Below are positions 49,603 through 62,499 of a stretch of DNA of 64,000 bases, piece by piece. Positions within the stretch are counted from its first letter, which is position 1; every line of letters starts with the position of its first letter. The notes beneath the pieces were generated by a model, which did no database searches, had not been told where the DNA came from, and worked only from the letters and a program-made list of their open reading frames with translations. Source of the stretch: Parasponia andersonii (taxonomy: Eukaryota > Streptophyta > Magnoliopsida > Rosales > Cannabaceae); contig JXTB01000047.1 of the NCBI GenBank assembly GCA_002914805.1, positions 426,110 through 490,109 of the forward strand, given 5' to 3'. Both the position numbers and the translations under genes were made by a program.

Positions 49603-50389
49603 AATAGGTACGATATAATTAAAATAAAGAAGGCAAATATTGATGAAATATAAGGTAAAAAGTAGGTATTTTTAGGCTAAATTTTACTCGACCAATTTAC
49701 AATAGGTGATTAAGGCCCAAGCAGAAAAATAAAGGAGCGCCTTCTTTTACTTTTTTTTCTTCTTATTATTATTATTTTAATGTTTGCCTCTGAATCATGT
49801 AAAGTGTTTCAATATGTCACCAAAGCTAGGGTTAATATTACTCGGGATCCCTAACCTTTGACAACAGTATCACCTAGGCCCTCATTCATTTTTTTTCTTC
49901 TTCTTCTTTTTTTTTTTTGTAGTATCTAGATCCGTAAACTTCATCGTTTGGTATCACTTAAGTCTTCATTAACCAAAATCATCAAATTTAGTCTTGAAAC
50001 TCCTAGTGCCTATCACATGACCCATTAGAGGGGTAAACTTTGGAAAAGAGAAAAAATTGCTAGGTCTAGTCCTCATCTATAACCCCCTAAGAATCCCTAG
50101 ACTTGTAATCTTAGTATAATTATTATTAATAAACTTAGTATCGAATTTTAAGAAGTTTATGTTCGCAAATACTTGAAATTATATGTGTAGTATTATTTTA
50201 ATATTAAATTTTATTATGTTAGAAAACCATAGTTATTTCTTGTTTTAACTTAGAAATTCTAAGTTAGTTTTCCTTAATAATAAATTGATTCTACAAAAAT
50301 TATATTATGTACATCAATATACCTAATTAAAAATGTGACATGTTTATGTCACATTAAAAATTGTTACATTTTATAACCTAAAGTTAATG

Positions 50390-53300
50390 GTTGCACCAAA
50401 ATAGTACCACACCATAATTTGAATGGCTAGGATTTAAGTATGCAAAGAATTAAGTAGACAAATCAATCTAAGAGTGAAAAATAAGTTGTAAAAAAAAATG
50501 AAGAGTAGTGAAGTTTTACCTTAGGAAAGTAATAATTTTAAATTAGTAGAATAGAAAAGGAAAAGGATAAAGTTAGTGGGTAATTCTAAAAAAAGAAAAT
50601 ATAGAAAAAACTAATTGATAGCTTTTGTTTCTAAAATAATTCAAAAGGTAGGAAAAAAATGATAATAGAAATGCTCTTTGGAAATTAGTGGCCATAATTC
50701 AAAGTAGAAGACATAGACAAAACTAATTAGTAACTTTTGTCTCCAAAATAATTCAAAAGGTATGAAAAAAATTAATATAGTGGAGACTTTCTTTGGGAGC
50801 TAGTGGTATTGGATTCCTAATAATTGAAAAAGAAGAAAGATCAAAGACAAAAGTAGTGGATTAATGAAAAATAAATTAAAAGCTAAGGTAATGGAGTAGG
50901 AAAAGAAGATATATTGACAAATTGATAATAATAGCGCTTGGATTATTTGATAAAATATAAAAGTGTGTATTATTGGATACCTTCTATAGATAGCCTATAA
51001 ATAGATCTTTTATTTGGCAATTTAAATCCATACTTAACCTTCCAATTACTTAGCCAAAACTATTTTCATTTTTCCAATTATCATTTATAAAAAAAAACTC
51101 TTTCTATCTCACTTTCTTCTAAATCTACAAGAGCTATAATATTTTACCCATTGAATCTAGATATTAAGAATTATAATCAAGGGAAGAGAGCACCTAGTTT
51201 TGTGGTAGAGACGTAAGAAAGAAGATTCAAACTTAGAAGGTAAATATTCTCTCACCTTGCTTGTTATGTGTTTAAATAGATTCTATAAAAGAATAAATAG
51301 GTAATAACATATTTGATCTACTTTAGATGTTATATAATTTATATTATGTTTAGGCTTATTTTGTTGATTTCTTAAGCCACTAAATATGAATGCTTCATAA
51401 TAATAAAGGCTAAATAATAATAATAACGGTAAAATCAAAATGACTAAACATAAAAGTGAAAGCTTTTTAAGTGTAAAACCCTAAAATAAAATATTCATGA
51501 AAATGAACCAAGCTTAATGATTTAGACTTAGATCCTTAAGAATATATTTTTACCCATTAAAAAAAATTTCCAAAAATTAAAGATGTTTGCTTAAAAGTTG
51601 AAAGGACTAAAATACCAAAACTTTGAGTATTTGGGTCAAAAGTATAATTTTGACAAAATATGGATCAAATATGTAAGAAAGATATTTTAGACAGTTTTAA
51701 GACCATATTAAAGTGTAGAAGTAAATAAAGGAAGAATCTTTAACAAAAAAGACAAGCTATAGCTCAATATTTACTATTAGAGGGCATAAATGTTAGAAAT
51801 CTTAAGATTATGGGCAAAAATATAAATTATAAAACTTGAAATTTTTGGTAAGAAATTTGGTATAAGAATAAATAAAAAACTTTATTTTAGATCTTTAATT
51901 GGGATAAGAAAAGATTAACTTAAATTTAAGAAATGAAATCAATTATAGGAAATAAATAATATATGCCTTTAATTGTATTTAGCCTAAGTTTAGTGATGTG
52001 CCTAAAAAGCGCGATCAATGCCTGATAATATTTAGTCCAAGTATGATTTTAGATTTTAAATCTATGTAGTCATTAATGTGTTTGACTCACTTATCATATT
52101 ATGACCCTTAATTACGAATATAGAACTTAATCAAGAATAATTCAAAGTATTTGATGAAAAGAAATATAATTAAGGAAAGTAACTGATTTAAGATGATATT
52201 AATCAAATCAATAACTAAATTATTGATTGATTAAAAAGATCACTATGATAAAGATTAAGGAGAATTAAATCTCATTCATCTAAGTTGAAAGTATAAATTA
52301 GTCAATGAATATAACATGACATTGTTTCTCAAATGTGAAGTTTTATGTTTGATCAAGATTGAGTCTTAAATGTTTTAAGCTCATAAGTAATTAGAAATTA
52401 AAAAAAAAAGATTTAAGGCCACTTTAAATTACTCTAACAAATAGAGTATGTATACGTCCGGGCAAAACTTCAACCTAGACGTATATAACGAGTAGAACTA
52501 GGACATTCATATTACGAGGGAAGTACAATTTCACCTATGGCATGGATGGTTTGAAAATATTTCATGTTTATAGTATGATATGTTTAAAATTATTTCATAT
52601 GTTAACTTATCTTTATATTATTATTGTATGACCTATGTATAAGTATGCTTATAAAGATATATTTTCTATGTTATAAAAAATGATGTATGCTTACTTTACA
52701 ATGTTATCATATAAAAATACTTTAGCATACTTTAATAAAGGAAATGCTATGATAATGGAATATAAGTTTGGGCTTGTTGTTAAAAGTACCCACTCATGTT
52801 AAGAGAGGACTAAATAAGATAAAAAAATTTAAAGGTGTCGTACCAACATCCACTAGGTGAGGATATCCGAGGAAAAATAAGACTGATCTCCGCTAAACAA
52901 GGATTCCCAAGGAAAAGTATGTTAAGACTATGACCGTGGGTGTTTTCAGTTGGGTCACCCCTTGGTTCTCCATTCAGTGGTGTGCATTCGGTATATACAC
53001 CAGGGGCCATAAGAAAGATAAAAGACTTTGTGATCAAGAATGAGATAAAATCATGATACAATATCTTAAAATAAAGCATAAAGTAATGATTTCATAAAAC
53101 AGCATAACCAGATTTTCATAAAAGATTACTTGTTTATAAGTAAAATGTTTTGTGAGAATTATATTGTACTTGCTGAGCGAAAGCTCACATTCTATGAGTA
53201 TCCATGCTATAGGTACCAAAGGAAAGAAACCTCTGATTTGATTGATGGGTTAGTTGGAATTAAGGTGGGGATGAATGCGAGGTATGAGTAATGAATACCG

Positions 53301-53868
53301 CCATTAAAATTGCTTCTGTATATGTTCTTATTAGGAGACAAATGATTTCAATTATGTAAGCTTGATGTTGTTTGAAAACGTATTTATAACTTGGCATTTT
53401 ATTTCGCAATGCATGATTTTATTAAATTGAACTTGAAAATATATTTCGATTGAATAAAATTTAAACAAATATTTTTCAAAAGATCTAAAAGAGAAAATGT
53501 TTTGATGTAAATAAATGGAAAACACAAGCGGTTCTATTAAAAAGACCTAAACTGTCTAAGGAGAGCTTGGGACTTAAGTGGTCCGTATGTGACCCCCTTC
53601 CTTATCTGGGAGCCCTTTATAGTTGCGCATTATTTAAATCACCCCAATAAAAGTTTATAAATAAATTTAAATAATGATTACTTAACCATCGAGAAGAATT
53701 TTAATTGTTTTCAAAATTTAAGTAAATGGTTAATTATGAATATAAACATCTTAAAAAGAAATAAAAGCATAAAAAAAATTTCATAAATTTCTAGCTTCTA
53801 AATTTCTCATTTTAAATAAATAAGCTAAGAATATAAGTATTTAACAGTCCAAAAAGTCGGGTCATTAC
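50390..53868 (+). mobile_element. Probable long gypsy-type LTR (3' end clear, 5' end not found)
   Basis: Ends gtcgggtcattaca at 53868, the typical 3' terminus of plant gypsy LTRs that start TGTAAYGACCC. A TATA box (ctataaataga) is at 50993-51003. A ttgctgagcgaaagctcac motif common before the 3' end of such LTRs is at 53170. Tandem copies of about 116 bp lie at 50583-50815 (actaattgatagcttttg, then aataattcaaaaggta). The matching start was not seen, so the left limit is approximate. Confidence 0.5.
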
Positions 53869-55340
53869 ATCTTCTTCCTCACTTATCTTGTTTGTTTGAC
53901 AAAGAGAAAAAGTAAATGAGGTTGTTTGGATTCCAAACAAATTCAGTTAAGAAAACTTTGAGATTCAAGCCAAAGAAGAAAATACAAAAATCTTTGAAGG
54001 ATAATTTTGCCACTAGTGGCGACGAGTTCAGTATAAGACCGATTCACATTGGTTGCGGGCTAGTCAGAGTCGAGGTTGTTAGAGTGAATTGGAGGGATGC
54101 GAGGGAGGGACTAAGTCGGAGCTGCAACTCTCGATCCCTGTTTGGCCAGTGCATCATCTTTTACATCGTGAAGCTCATCCCCAAATTGAAAGAGAAAGTG
54201 AATGGTGGAAGGAATTGGAAATAAAAATGTTGATAATGGAGGAGAGAGAAAGCTAAAGTTTTGGAAGTAAGTGAAGGTTTAAATAAACTAACAAAACCCC
54301 AGTAACACTGTAAATGTTTTACGAGTTAAATGGCTGGAGGAAGTAGGGCCTTTATTGGTAAACGACAATGAACGTCAAAGTTACGAATGTGTGACTGAGG
54401 TAATTTTTTATGATTTATTTTAAAGTTCAATTCAAAAAATGCTTGCAACTATTAACACAAATAAGTGGTTATACATCTATTAATTCATGTGGAAATAATT
54501 TTATTTTTTGTTTATGGCTTTTGTACAACTAATTTGCTTAGTTCTTCTTGATTGCATCTGATTTAGGACATAAAATTGCAATCAAATCAATGGCCAAGTT
54601 TACTCAGCAAATGGAAACAAAAAACTTAGAATAGAAAATCTAAAAAACAAAAAAACACTGGTAAGAGGTTGAAACTTTTTGGAAATCTCATGTTTGATCA
54701 AGTTTATGGTTGTCTAATTTGAAAATATAGAAGTTAAGCTACAAAAGAATAAGAGGAAGGTAACATGCGGAGGCTATTTTATACTTGGGTTGTATTGTTT
54801 AAATGCTTTGCTAATTTGATCAAGACTTTCCATTGTTGCTTTTTCTTTGCTATTTTTTTTTGGGGGAAGGGGGGCTTTTCCTCTTTTTTTAGGTTTCGAA
54901 TGATAAAGTGAGCTAGGAGAACTAAGTTTATGAGAAAGCGAAAATGTAATTTTTTTCGAACAAATTAGCTTGATGACCTTTACACAAAGGCTGTTTTCAA
55001 TACTGACCACATTATATATATATATATATTAAATATTAATTTTGATTTTATCTTTTCTAATCTAGACTTCGGAAAAGCCTAATATACCCCTATTAACTAT
55101 TAAAAACAAATCAAGAAATAATATAATACCACAGTCCACAGAACATGTTTAAAAAATAGAAAATTTGAAGACATTCTTCTTTGTCATCGTCTTCTCCTTC
55201 TTCTTCTTCCTTAGGCCTATTTTTCTTCTTCTTCTTTCTTAGGCCTCTAAAATAGGCCTGAATGTAGAGCACCCAATTAGAGTCCTGTTGAGTTTATTAT
55301 CGCCATTGCAAAGATTACAACCGCTAATCAACTTCTTCTT
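53869..55340. other. Intergenic sequence without a recognised gene
   Basis: A 102-residue open frame (53916-54224, +) and a 78-residue one (55010-54774, -) occur here. Neither resembles a family I know. A CTT-rich microsatellite with repeated taggcct motifs is at 55170-55260. Confidence 0.4.
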
Positions 55341-55357
55341 TCCCTCTAGCACAAAAA

Positions 55358-57640
55358 TGGCTTGGACAAAAAATCCTTCCTTTAGAGCCAGAGAACCGGA
55401 GTCAACATCCGAATCAGAGCTAGATAGGAAGGCTTCTTGATCAGATAGATCAGGCTTTGAGATGGATGGGTTAGCAATACAAGATGAGGTAAAAGTTTAC
55501 TCTTTGGTGCTGGGCTGAACGATTATGTTATCATATTTTCAATTTTTTTTACTTTTTATTTTCTATTATTGTTATACTGTTATTCACTTTTGATCTTAAT
55601 TTTAGTAATCAGAACAATTGTTATTTTACTGTGGCTTAACACATTATGAAGATATCCAAATACATTATGAATATAGCAAAGTAGGGAAATGTAAAATTGC
55701 ACTTTTGGAAGGACAAGTGATGGAATACTTATGTCTTGAATTAATCTTTATAAGATTTATACAATGAAAAGAAAGAAATTCTAGTTTTCATATTAAAGTA
55801 AAGTGAAGTTGGTTGAGCAAGTCTTTCATACATAGTAATTTGCTTAATTTTGTGATACTCCTTAGACAAACAATTGGGTTTTCCTTAAACTTGGTACTTA
55901 TAATGAAAAACTAATTACACCCTAATCATTGGAGGCCAAAGTCGCATTTATCTCATTGTATGATTGAATTGGAGAAATTTTATTTAGTTTTAGATTCAAA
56001 TTCTAGAATAATGATTGGAATTGCTATGTTTTTTATTCATTAATCTACTCAATATACTTAGTAAAAGAATAAAGCATATATTTTTTAAATTAGCTCATGT
56101 TTAAAATTGTGTAGGTTGAAAAAGAGAACACCCAACCCAATAATCATCATGTAATTTTCATTTTGTAGTGAAGTTTGTTGTATTTTAGTTTTGATACTCC
56201 AAATCCAACTGAGTTTGACTGGTCCATTCAGGTTTTTCTAAAGTTGTCTTGAATTTTTGTGGAAACCTGATTAGGTCCATTTGAGCTCGAATGGATTCAG
56301 TAGAGTTCTTAATTCAAAGAAGTGTCTCAATTAGATTTGTTAGAGTTTGATTAGGTCTAGTCAAGTTTAATACGGGCTTAATGACTTTTTAAATGATGTT
56401 TTTTTTTATTATTTTGAGTGATGTTTTTTAAAATAGTTTGGTTGGGACTAGTTAAGTTTATTGTGACACTCAGCTATATTTAATTGTTGGTTAAAGATGT
56501 CCCTTATCTTATATTTTGGAGCCAAATGAGCATTTTGCATGCAAAATATCCACCAAGTGTCCTTTGGCTCAAATTGTCAACTATATGATGGAGGCACTTA
56601 AGGAGGATCTAGAGGACTTACAATGGTTCAAGGAACAATCTCTATTCGGTCACTTTCTTAATGTACTAGACCATTACGAACATTCGAGCTAAGTGAGTAC
56701 ACTCTATTATAGATCATCTCTAAAGAAAAGGCGGAGGCATTTGAAAAATATTTAAATTCAAAGATGTAACACCTATTATGTGTGGTGTTTTAGGGCATAC
56801 ACGTATTTTTTTTGAAAAAATTCTTCACCTCATAGATGGCTGGAGAGTAAGGTGAGTCATATGTTTTTGTATTCATAATTTCTACCGATAACTTACTTTT
56901 GACATTAATGAAGTATATAGTTGATTTTTTTTTTCAGTATCTAGAGGGGGCCATATTCATATTAAAGAAACGATAACAAAAGTACCCAGATGTGATCAAA
57001 TAAGACTCTATCATTGTACACAAAAAGTTTAGCCAACTCGCATTGAGAAACTTCAATGCCATTTAGACACTCTTGACGTGGTATTATTGTGATATATCAA
57101 TGGAGTTTCTCCCGACCTTTAGAGCTGCCTATGGAAAGGTGCACGAAAATTGTATATGATTTTGAACTTAATGGACAATCATTGGCTCACTATTAAAAAA
57201 GATTTAGAGGTGTTAGAGATGATAGTTTTTATAGTAATATTAAGGCGACTACTGAAAATAATATAGATGAGATAATGTTGCCACTTTGTACCATCATCCC
57301 AGTAATGCTTAAGATATTTGGACATTTTGAACATATAACAAATAATTTATACAATTCATGGCCGTACAAGCATCCATTAAACATCCCCCAAAACTCGAGG
57401 TACCTATCTTCATTAATTTGTTTTTAATTTTGTTCATTTTACGACAAAATGTAAGAAACTAATCATTTTAACAAATAATAGCAGTGACTATAGTGTGTAT
57501 GCAATCAAGTTCATTGAGTTTGACATGTAAGGCCTTCCATTTCATTGAATTGATGATAATGATACAATGGCATTTTTCTGAAAGAAGATGGATGTTGATA
57601 TTTTTTATACTGATTAGGACCCATAGTTTACCTTCTTTAT
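55358..57640 (+). pseudogene. DUF1985/Ulp1-like cysteine peptidase pseudogene (Mutator-associated type)
   Basis: A possible start MAWTKNPSFRAREPESTSES is at 55358, but the link to the rest is uncertain. A DUF1985-like piece, EDLEDLQWFKEQSLFGHFLN, is at about 56604-56665. The Ulp1 (C48) peptidase part follows: NHWLTIKKDLEVLEMIVF with the catalytic His-Trp at 57180-57185; then LCTIIPVMLKIFGHFEHI (57290-57345), WPYKHPLNIPQNS, and SDYSVYAIKFIEFDM (57483-57527). The catalytic Cys position in the usual DCGV/DCSV is Tyr here (codon 57489-57491). Ulp1 removes SUMO-type tags. Fusions and captures of this domain by Mutator-like elements are known in plants. Stops and frameshifts show decay. Confidence 0.68.
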
Positions 57641-57754
57641 ATGTACCTATATTTTTTTTGGAATCATGTGACTAATGTATAATTGGAGCAGGTTATTATC
57701 TATCAAAATTTTTATTCATAGTTATTTCTAGGATACTTTTCTTCTCTTTATCTA

Positions 57755-58295
57755 GGTTGTGCTCGATGAGTCTATTTATGCACAATTGAGGCCACTCTAA
57801 TCATTTATTTACACTCCATTTTCCCCAAAATAGACTAAATCAATTAAAATTTGAATGATAGTAATTCATGTTTTGCTCAATTGGATCCATTTATGCCCAA
57901 CTTGGTCTAATCGAGCTCCAATAAAACTCGACTTAGTCTAATTATACTCCAATCAAGTCCACTCAGGTTTTGCATATTGGTTTAATATAGAGTATTATGA
58001 ACTCGACTGGTTCTATTTATGCCTAACTAGGTCTAGTCAATCTCTAATAAAACTCAACTTAGTCCGATTATACTCCAATTAGGTCTACTTAGGTTTTGCA
58101 TATTGTTTTAATATGGAGAATTATGAGCTCGACTAACTCTATTTGTACTCAACTAGGTCCGATTGAGCTCTAATAAAATTGGACTTGGTTTAGCTATGTT
58201 CCAAGCAGGTCCAATTAGGTTTTGTATATTTTCTTAATATGGAGCATGATGAACTTGACGGGGCCAGTTATGCTTCAATCAGGTCCAGTCAGATG
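57755..58295 (+). repeat. Array A: about four tandem units of 126 bp
   Basis: Units contain gctcgactggttctatttatgc, ctaggtctagtc, taataaaactc and aggttttgcatatt. Unit phase marks fall near 57757, 57871, 57999, 58125 and 58251, about 126 bp apart after the first. Confidence 0.88.
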
Positions 58296-58820
58296 GTTTA
58301 TAAATCATATAAAATAAGTCATTTTTATCTTTAAATTGGGATATTTTTTAAATGAAAATTATACTTTTAATAATGTTTGTGAAAATAATAAGTTTGTAGA
58401 GTGTTTTTTAAATAATATTCTAGATGTTAGGAATTAAAATTGAAAAAAATGTAAACAAACTGAAATTTTATTGACTCTTTATCTTAGATAGCTTAGACTT
58501 GATTTCCATATTTATTATATACCTAATTGTAATTCTTAAAATCATTTCTTTCTCATCCAATTTCTTTAAAAATTCTTAACAAAGATTTATAAGCTTAATT
58601 TAGTTATCTTGTATGCAAACCTCTAGTCAAAATATACAAGATTTGTTACAAGTAGTCTACCATATATCTTTACAAATATTATTTCATTCAATCAAGTTAT
58701 AAAATGTAATTTGTAATTTAAAATAATAAATAATGTAATTATTTTACCCTATGTAATATTTGTTGTTCCTAATCCTTTCGATCCTTATGAATGATGTAAT
58801 ATTTTATGTTAATAGATTAC
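58296..58820. other. AT-rich spacer between the inverted arrays
   Basis: About 525 bp of A+T-rich sequence with no gene or repeat recognised. Confidence 0.6.
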
Positions 58821-59485
58821 AAATAGGCTATTGATACAAATTAGGTTCACTCTCAATTGGATCCAAACTTAAATAGGTTTGATTAGGATGGAATCGTTCA
58901 ATCAAAGTAAGGTGGGTTCGCTCAATTCGACCCAGTTGTGCATAAATAGAGCTAGTTGAATTCATAAGAGTCCATATTAACACATTATAGACTATCTGAT
59001 TGGACTTGATCGGAGTATAACTGGACCCATTCAAGTTTTATTTGAGCTCAACTGGACCTAGTTGGGCACACATAAAGCCCTTTGAGTTCATAAGAGTCTA
59101 TATCAAAATATTCTAGAAAACCTAACTGAACCTGATCAGAGTATAACTGGATCTATTTGAGTTTCATTTGAGCTCGACTGAACCTAGTTAAATACACATA
59201 GAGCCAGTCGAGTTCATAAGGCTCCACATCAAAATTTTTTGAAAAAACCTTATTGGACCTCATTAGAGTATATCTAGACCCAATCAAGTTTCTTTTGAGC
59301 TCGATTGGGCCTAATTGAGCATAAATGAAGCTAGTCGACTTCATATAAAGTTCATATTAAAACTTTTTACAAAATTTGACTAGAACAAATTACAGTATAA
59401 ATGGATCCTATCAGAGCATAAATATATGTAAAATGACTCGATTGGACCTAGTTGAACACGAATGCAAGTCGAGCAAAACCTATTC
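58821..59485 (-). repeat. Array B: about five tandem units of 126 bp, inverted to array A
   Basis: Units contain tttgagctcgactgaacctag, cataaatagagc-type and gagttcataaggctcc. The tttgagctc mark falls at 59041, 59167 and 59294. The reverse complement of one unit aligns along its length with a unit of array A (ctcgactggctctat, then aggttttctagaatattttgatat). Confidence 0.88.
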
Positions 59486-59584
59486 TAATACATAATATAT
59501 GATATATAAAACAAGTGGCCATGTTCTGATACATAATAAATAATACATAAATCAAATACATAATATAAGTATTCTTCTAAACAA

Positions 59585-62490
59585 TATTACATATATCGAA
59601 GAGTGCACTTCTTCTTAGTACGTCCAAGACATCCGCATAACTCGCACCTTTTTCTACTTCTTTTGCCTTCACTTTCTGAAGGAAATCTTTGCTCCTTTAG
59701 TCTATCGTGCTTCATAGGTTTTGGTGGAGGTAATACCTCAATCATGACTTCATCTTTAGGAATATCCCAATTCTCTTATGGAGGTACCAAGTAATTTGTC
59801 TCTGTGTAGGTCAGTATCCAAGTTGACAACTTATAGTAGTCATAACACAATTCATGTACTTACACATTTTCTACCTTGCATGCTACTATGGCATGCATAC
59901 AAAGAAGTGTATCAATGTCAAAGACACGACATGAGCAACATCTTTGACCGCAATCAACCATTGCATCATTACCATTTCTAATCTCCTCTGTTATCACAAT
60001 ACCATCATTACCATCATTACCTCATACTCAAATCTATTATATTGGATTATCTTTATTCACAATGCCTACTTGAACCTTTCTCTCATAATCTCCTCTGTTA
60101 TCACAATCAATGATGTATCCGGTGTTTCAATAGATATTGCAGTGTTCTGTTGTTTGTTGAACCACTCGGATATTTTTTTTAATAGCATTGTTGGGATATT
60201 TGTCCTAAAAAGCATATTTCTAATTTTACCCTTTTAGTGTAAACAACTTTCTCTTATATTAAATTATGATATTTACTAGATTAAACTGTCTCAATTGAAT
60301 AGTTTATTTATCTGAAAAAATATGATTAAGCATTAATTATGGGGAGATTTATTTCTTTATCTAAGTATAAATTAATTAGTTCACAATCTGTAAAAATAAA
60401 TATGGAATACTTTATTTACTAAAGATCGTAGTGTTTATCTATTTCAATAGGAATGATGTGTCTCAGATTATTAAAGTATTTGACTTTTGATAGAAACTCT
60501 AGTACAACATAGATAAGTTATATGTATTGAATTGGACCAGGTAACATAAAGAATTAGAGTGTTGTAACTCAATTCTTAGTATTACTACAAAGTAGCTCTT
60601 AGCATATAGATCTTAATCCTTGATATTTGATTGAACTTGCTTTCATAGGTTGTAGTCTTTTGATTTGTTAAAAAAATAGCCTTTGCGAAATTACAGGTGA
60701 ACTCTAGTACATTGGAGGTTATAACTTATGAATTAATGGGAACACCAAATAGTTGAGGATACTATATATTAATGTCACTTTAAGGTCTTTCAAGATTTAT
60801 GAAATAATTAAATTTAAGATCTTAGTATTCACTTTGTGAATTGGTTGATAATTTTAGCTAAATAGCGATTGAAAATAAAATTATCTATAATATTATTCCT
60901 TGATAGAAAGATAGTAACTTAAATGTAAATATACATTGGAGGGGTATTACAGTAATTTTACTTATCCAACTATGGCATTGTATAGATATCCTATATGTGG
61001 TATAGAATATGCTAGATAGATCGATTAATCAAGGCTAATTCATTAAATCTCTATAAAAGGCATGACATTTAATCTAAGAGTGTATTATTAGGCCTTTAGT
61101 GGAGTGTCCCCTTACTAATAGTATTTATATAAATACCATAATAAGGGTTATCATGTATTTATCATACTATTAGAGCTTAGATTATTTAGATCCATTAGGT
61201 TTTTTTGTCTAACTCAATAAAGCTCATTAATTAATTAGTGGTATTTGTGAAATTAGTTTCATGAAACTGTATAAAATAATGATTCTACACAAAAGTTAAT
61301 ATTTTTATAAATAAGTTACATGAGTTAGACATATTTATAAAAATACACCCATAGCACAAATTAGAGAACAAATCCAATCCTAGTTGGACTGGGATTAGCA
61401 GTTTTAGGCCCCATATATATAAGATACATGAGAGAAAAAATTTTGGGCCCCATATATATAAGATACATGAGAGAAAAAAATTGCTTAGTCCTAACATTAG
61501 TGCCACACACATAAGGCAGAGGGAGAGAGAGAGAGAGAGAATTCGGCCAAGGCTGAGAAAGAGAGAAAAGAAAGTTTCCTGCAATCTCATAGTCTCATTT
61601 CACGTCTCAGTGTTCTAAAAGATCAAGAAGGTGTTCTTGATCATTCTCTAATGAAGGATTCAACTTGGTCCCCACTCACCTCATCAACTTAGAGCCAGAG
61701 CACAGACAAGAAAATCCAGGATTAAAGATTTGATAACCATGAGCAAGGAGATGAATGAGGAGTACACTACATGAGGTAAATCCTAATCTCATCTCTAGGG
61801 TTTATGTATCTAGATTTGATTTATATTATACATGATCTTGTATATAATATATGCATATCCTATAGTTATGAAAACTTTTTTCATGTAAACATTTTAAAAA
61901 TTAAATCTGCTAACTTTTCTACTGCGTTCATGATGTGATCATGTATTTTCCATAATTTGCATGCATGTATGATTTTTCCTAAGTGTTAGGTCAATTTATC
62001 AACAAGAATTTAGTAATGCAAGTATTGTGTATTCTTTCGCATATTTCATCACTCCATTGATCATTTCAAAGCCAATTGTGGTCATGATATTATATCGAGA
62101 ACCTATAAAGTGAACTCTTGCCCATTTTGTCACATCAACATGGGCAGAATCCTCAAGATACCTCACGGCTCCTAGATACCTATTTTAAAGTTTATTATAG
62201 AGCTTATTGAACTTAGATACTTGCATGTGCAGTTTCCTCAATTAGATTGACAACTCCTTTAACTTTGACATGATTTTTGATATTCTAAGAGAGATGCCAC
62301 TTATAGAACCCGTGGTGTGCCTTCTTATAAATTTCTTAAAGTCCTTTGATGATGCTTCTATGCCTATGTGAAATAATGACTAACTCCTCCTCATCTGGTA
62401 TAAAATCTTGTAGCTTATAAAGGAACCAAGACCACAGAGCGTCATTCTCAGAGTCAACCACTGCCTAAGCAATAGGATATTAACGATAGC
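59585..62490 (-). pseudogene. Mutator-like (MULE) transposase, split by a solo LTR
   Basis: Read from 62490 downward. YPIA and AVVDSENDALWSWFLYKLQD come first, then VIISHRHRSIIKGL, HHGFYKWHLS and KWARVHFIGSRYNIMTTIGF, and EYTILALLNS at about 62020. The solo LTR at 62004-60189 interrupts here. Then IRVVQQ/EWFNKQQNTA continues, followed by the SWIM zinc finger (CCSCRVFDIDTLLCMHAI, about 59940-59885) and a CCHC-like knuckle (CELCGCLGRTKKKC, near 59630-59590). The DDE position in the usual ISDRH is His here (ISHRH). Stops and frameshifts are present, and the N-terminal part is lost at the junction with the Tat fragment. Confidence 0.88.
60189..62004 (+). mobile_element. Solo LTR inserted in the MULE transposase
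   Basis: 1816 bp. Starts TGTTGGGATATTTGTCCTAA and ends TTAGGTCAATTTATCAACA, inverted copies of each other, with TG...CA ends. The flanks are AGCAT (60184-60188) and AGAAT (62005-62009), a 4-of-5 target duplication. Removing the insert and one flank copy brings the transposase motif back into one frame. No PBS or coding region is present. Internal features include a 40-bp tandem repeat with ggccccatatatataagat (61408-61480) and a GA tract at 61515-61540. Its superfamily is not certain; copia is likely. Confidence 0.82.
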
Positions 62491-62499
62491 GATAAGCAT

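Noticed and set aside
53916-54224. 102-residue open frame on the + strand
   Set aside because: No recognised domain, no splice context and no codon pattern that stands out; it is likely chance.
54774-55010. 78-residue open frame on the - strand
   Set aside because: Low-complexity, lysine- and serine-rich, with no known family; likely chance.
57755-59485. CRISPR-like array reading of the 126-bp repeats
   Set aside because: Repeats are contiguous, long and degenerate without unique spacers, and the genome is a plant.
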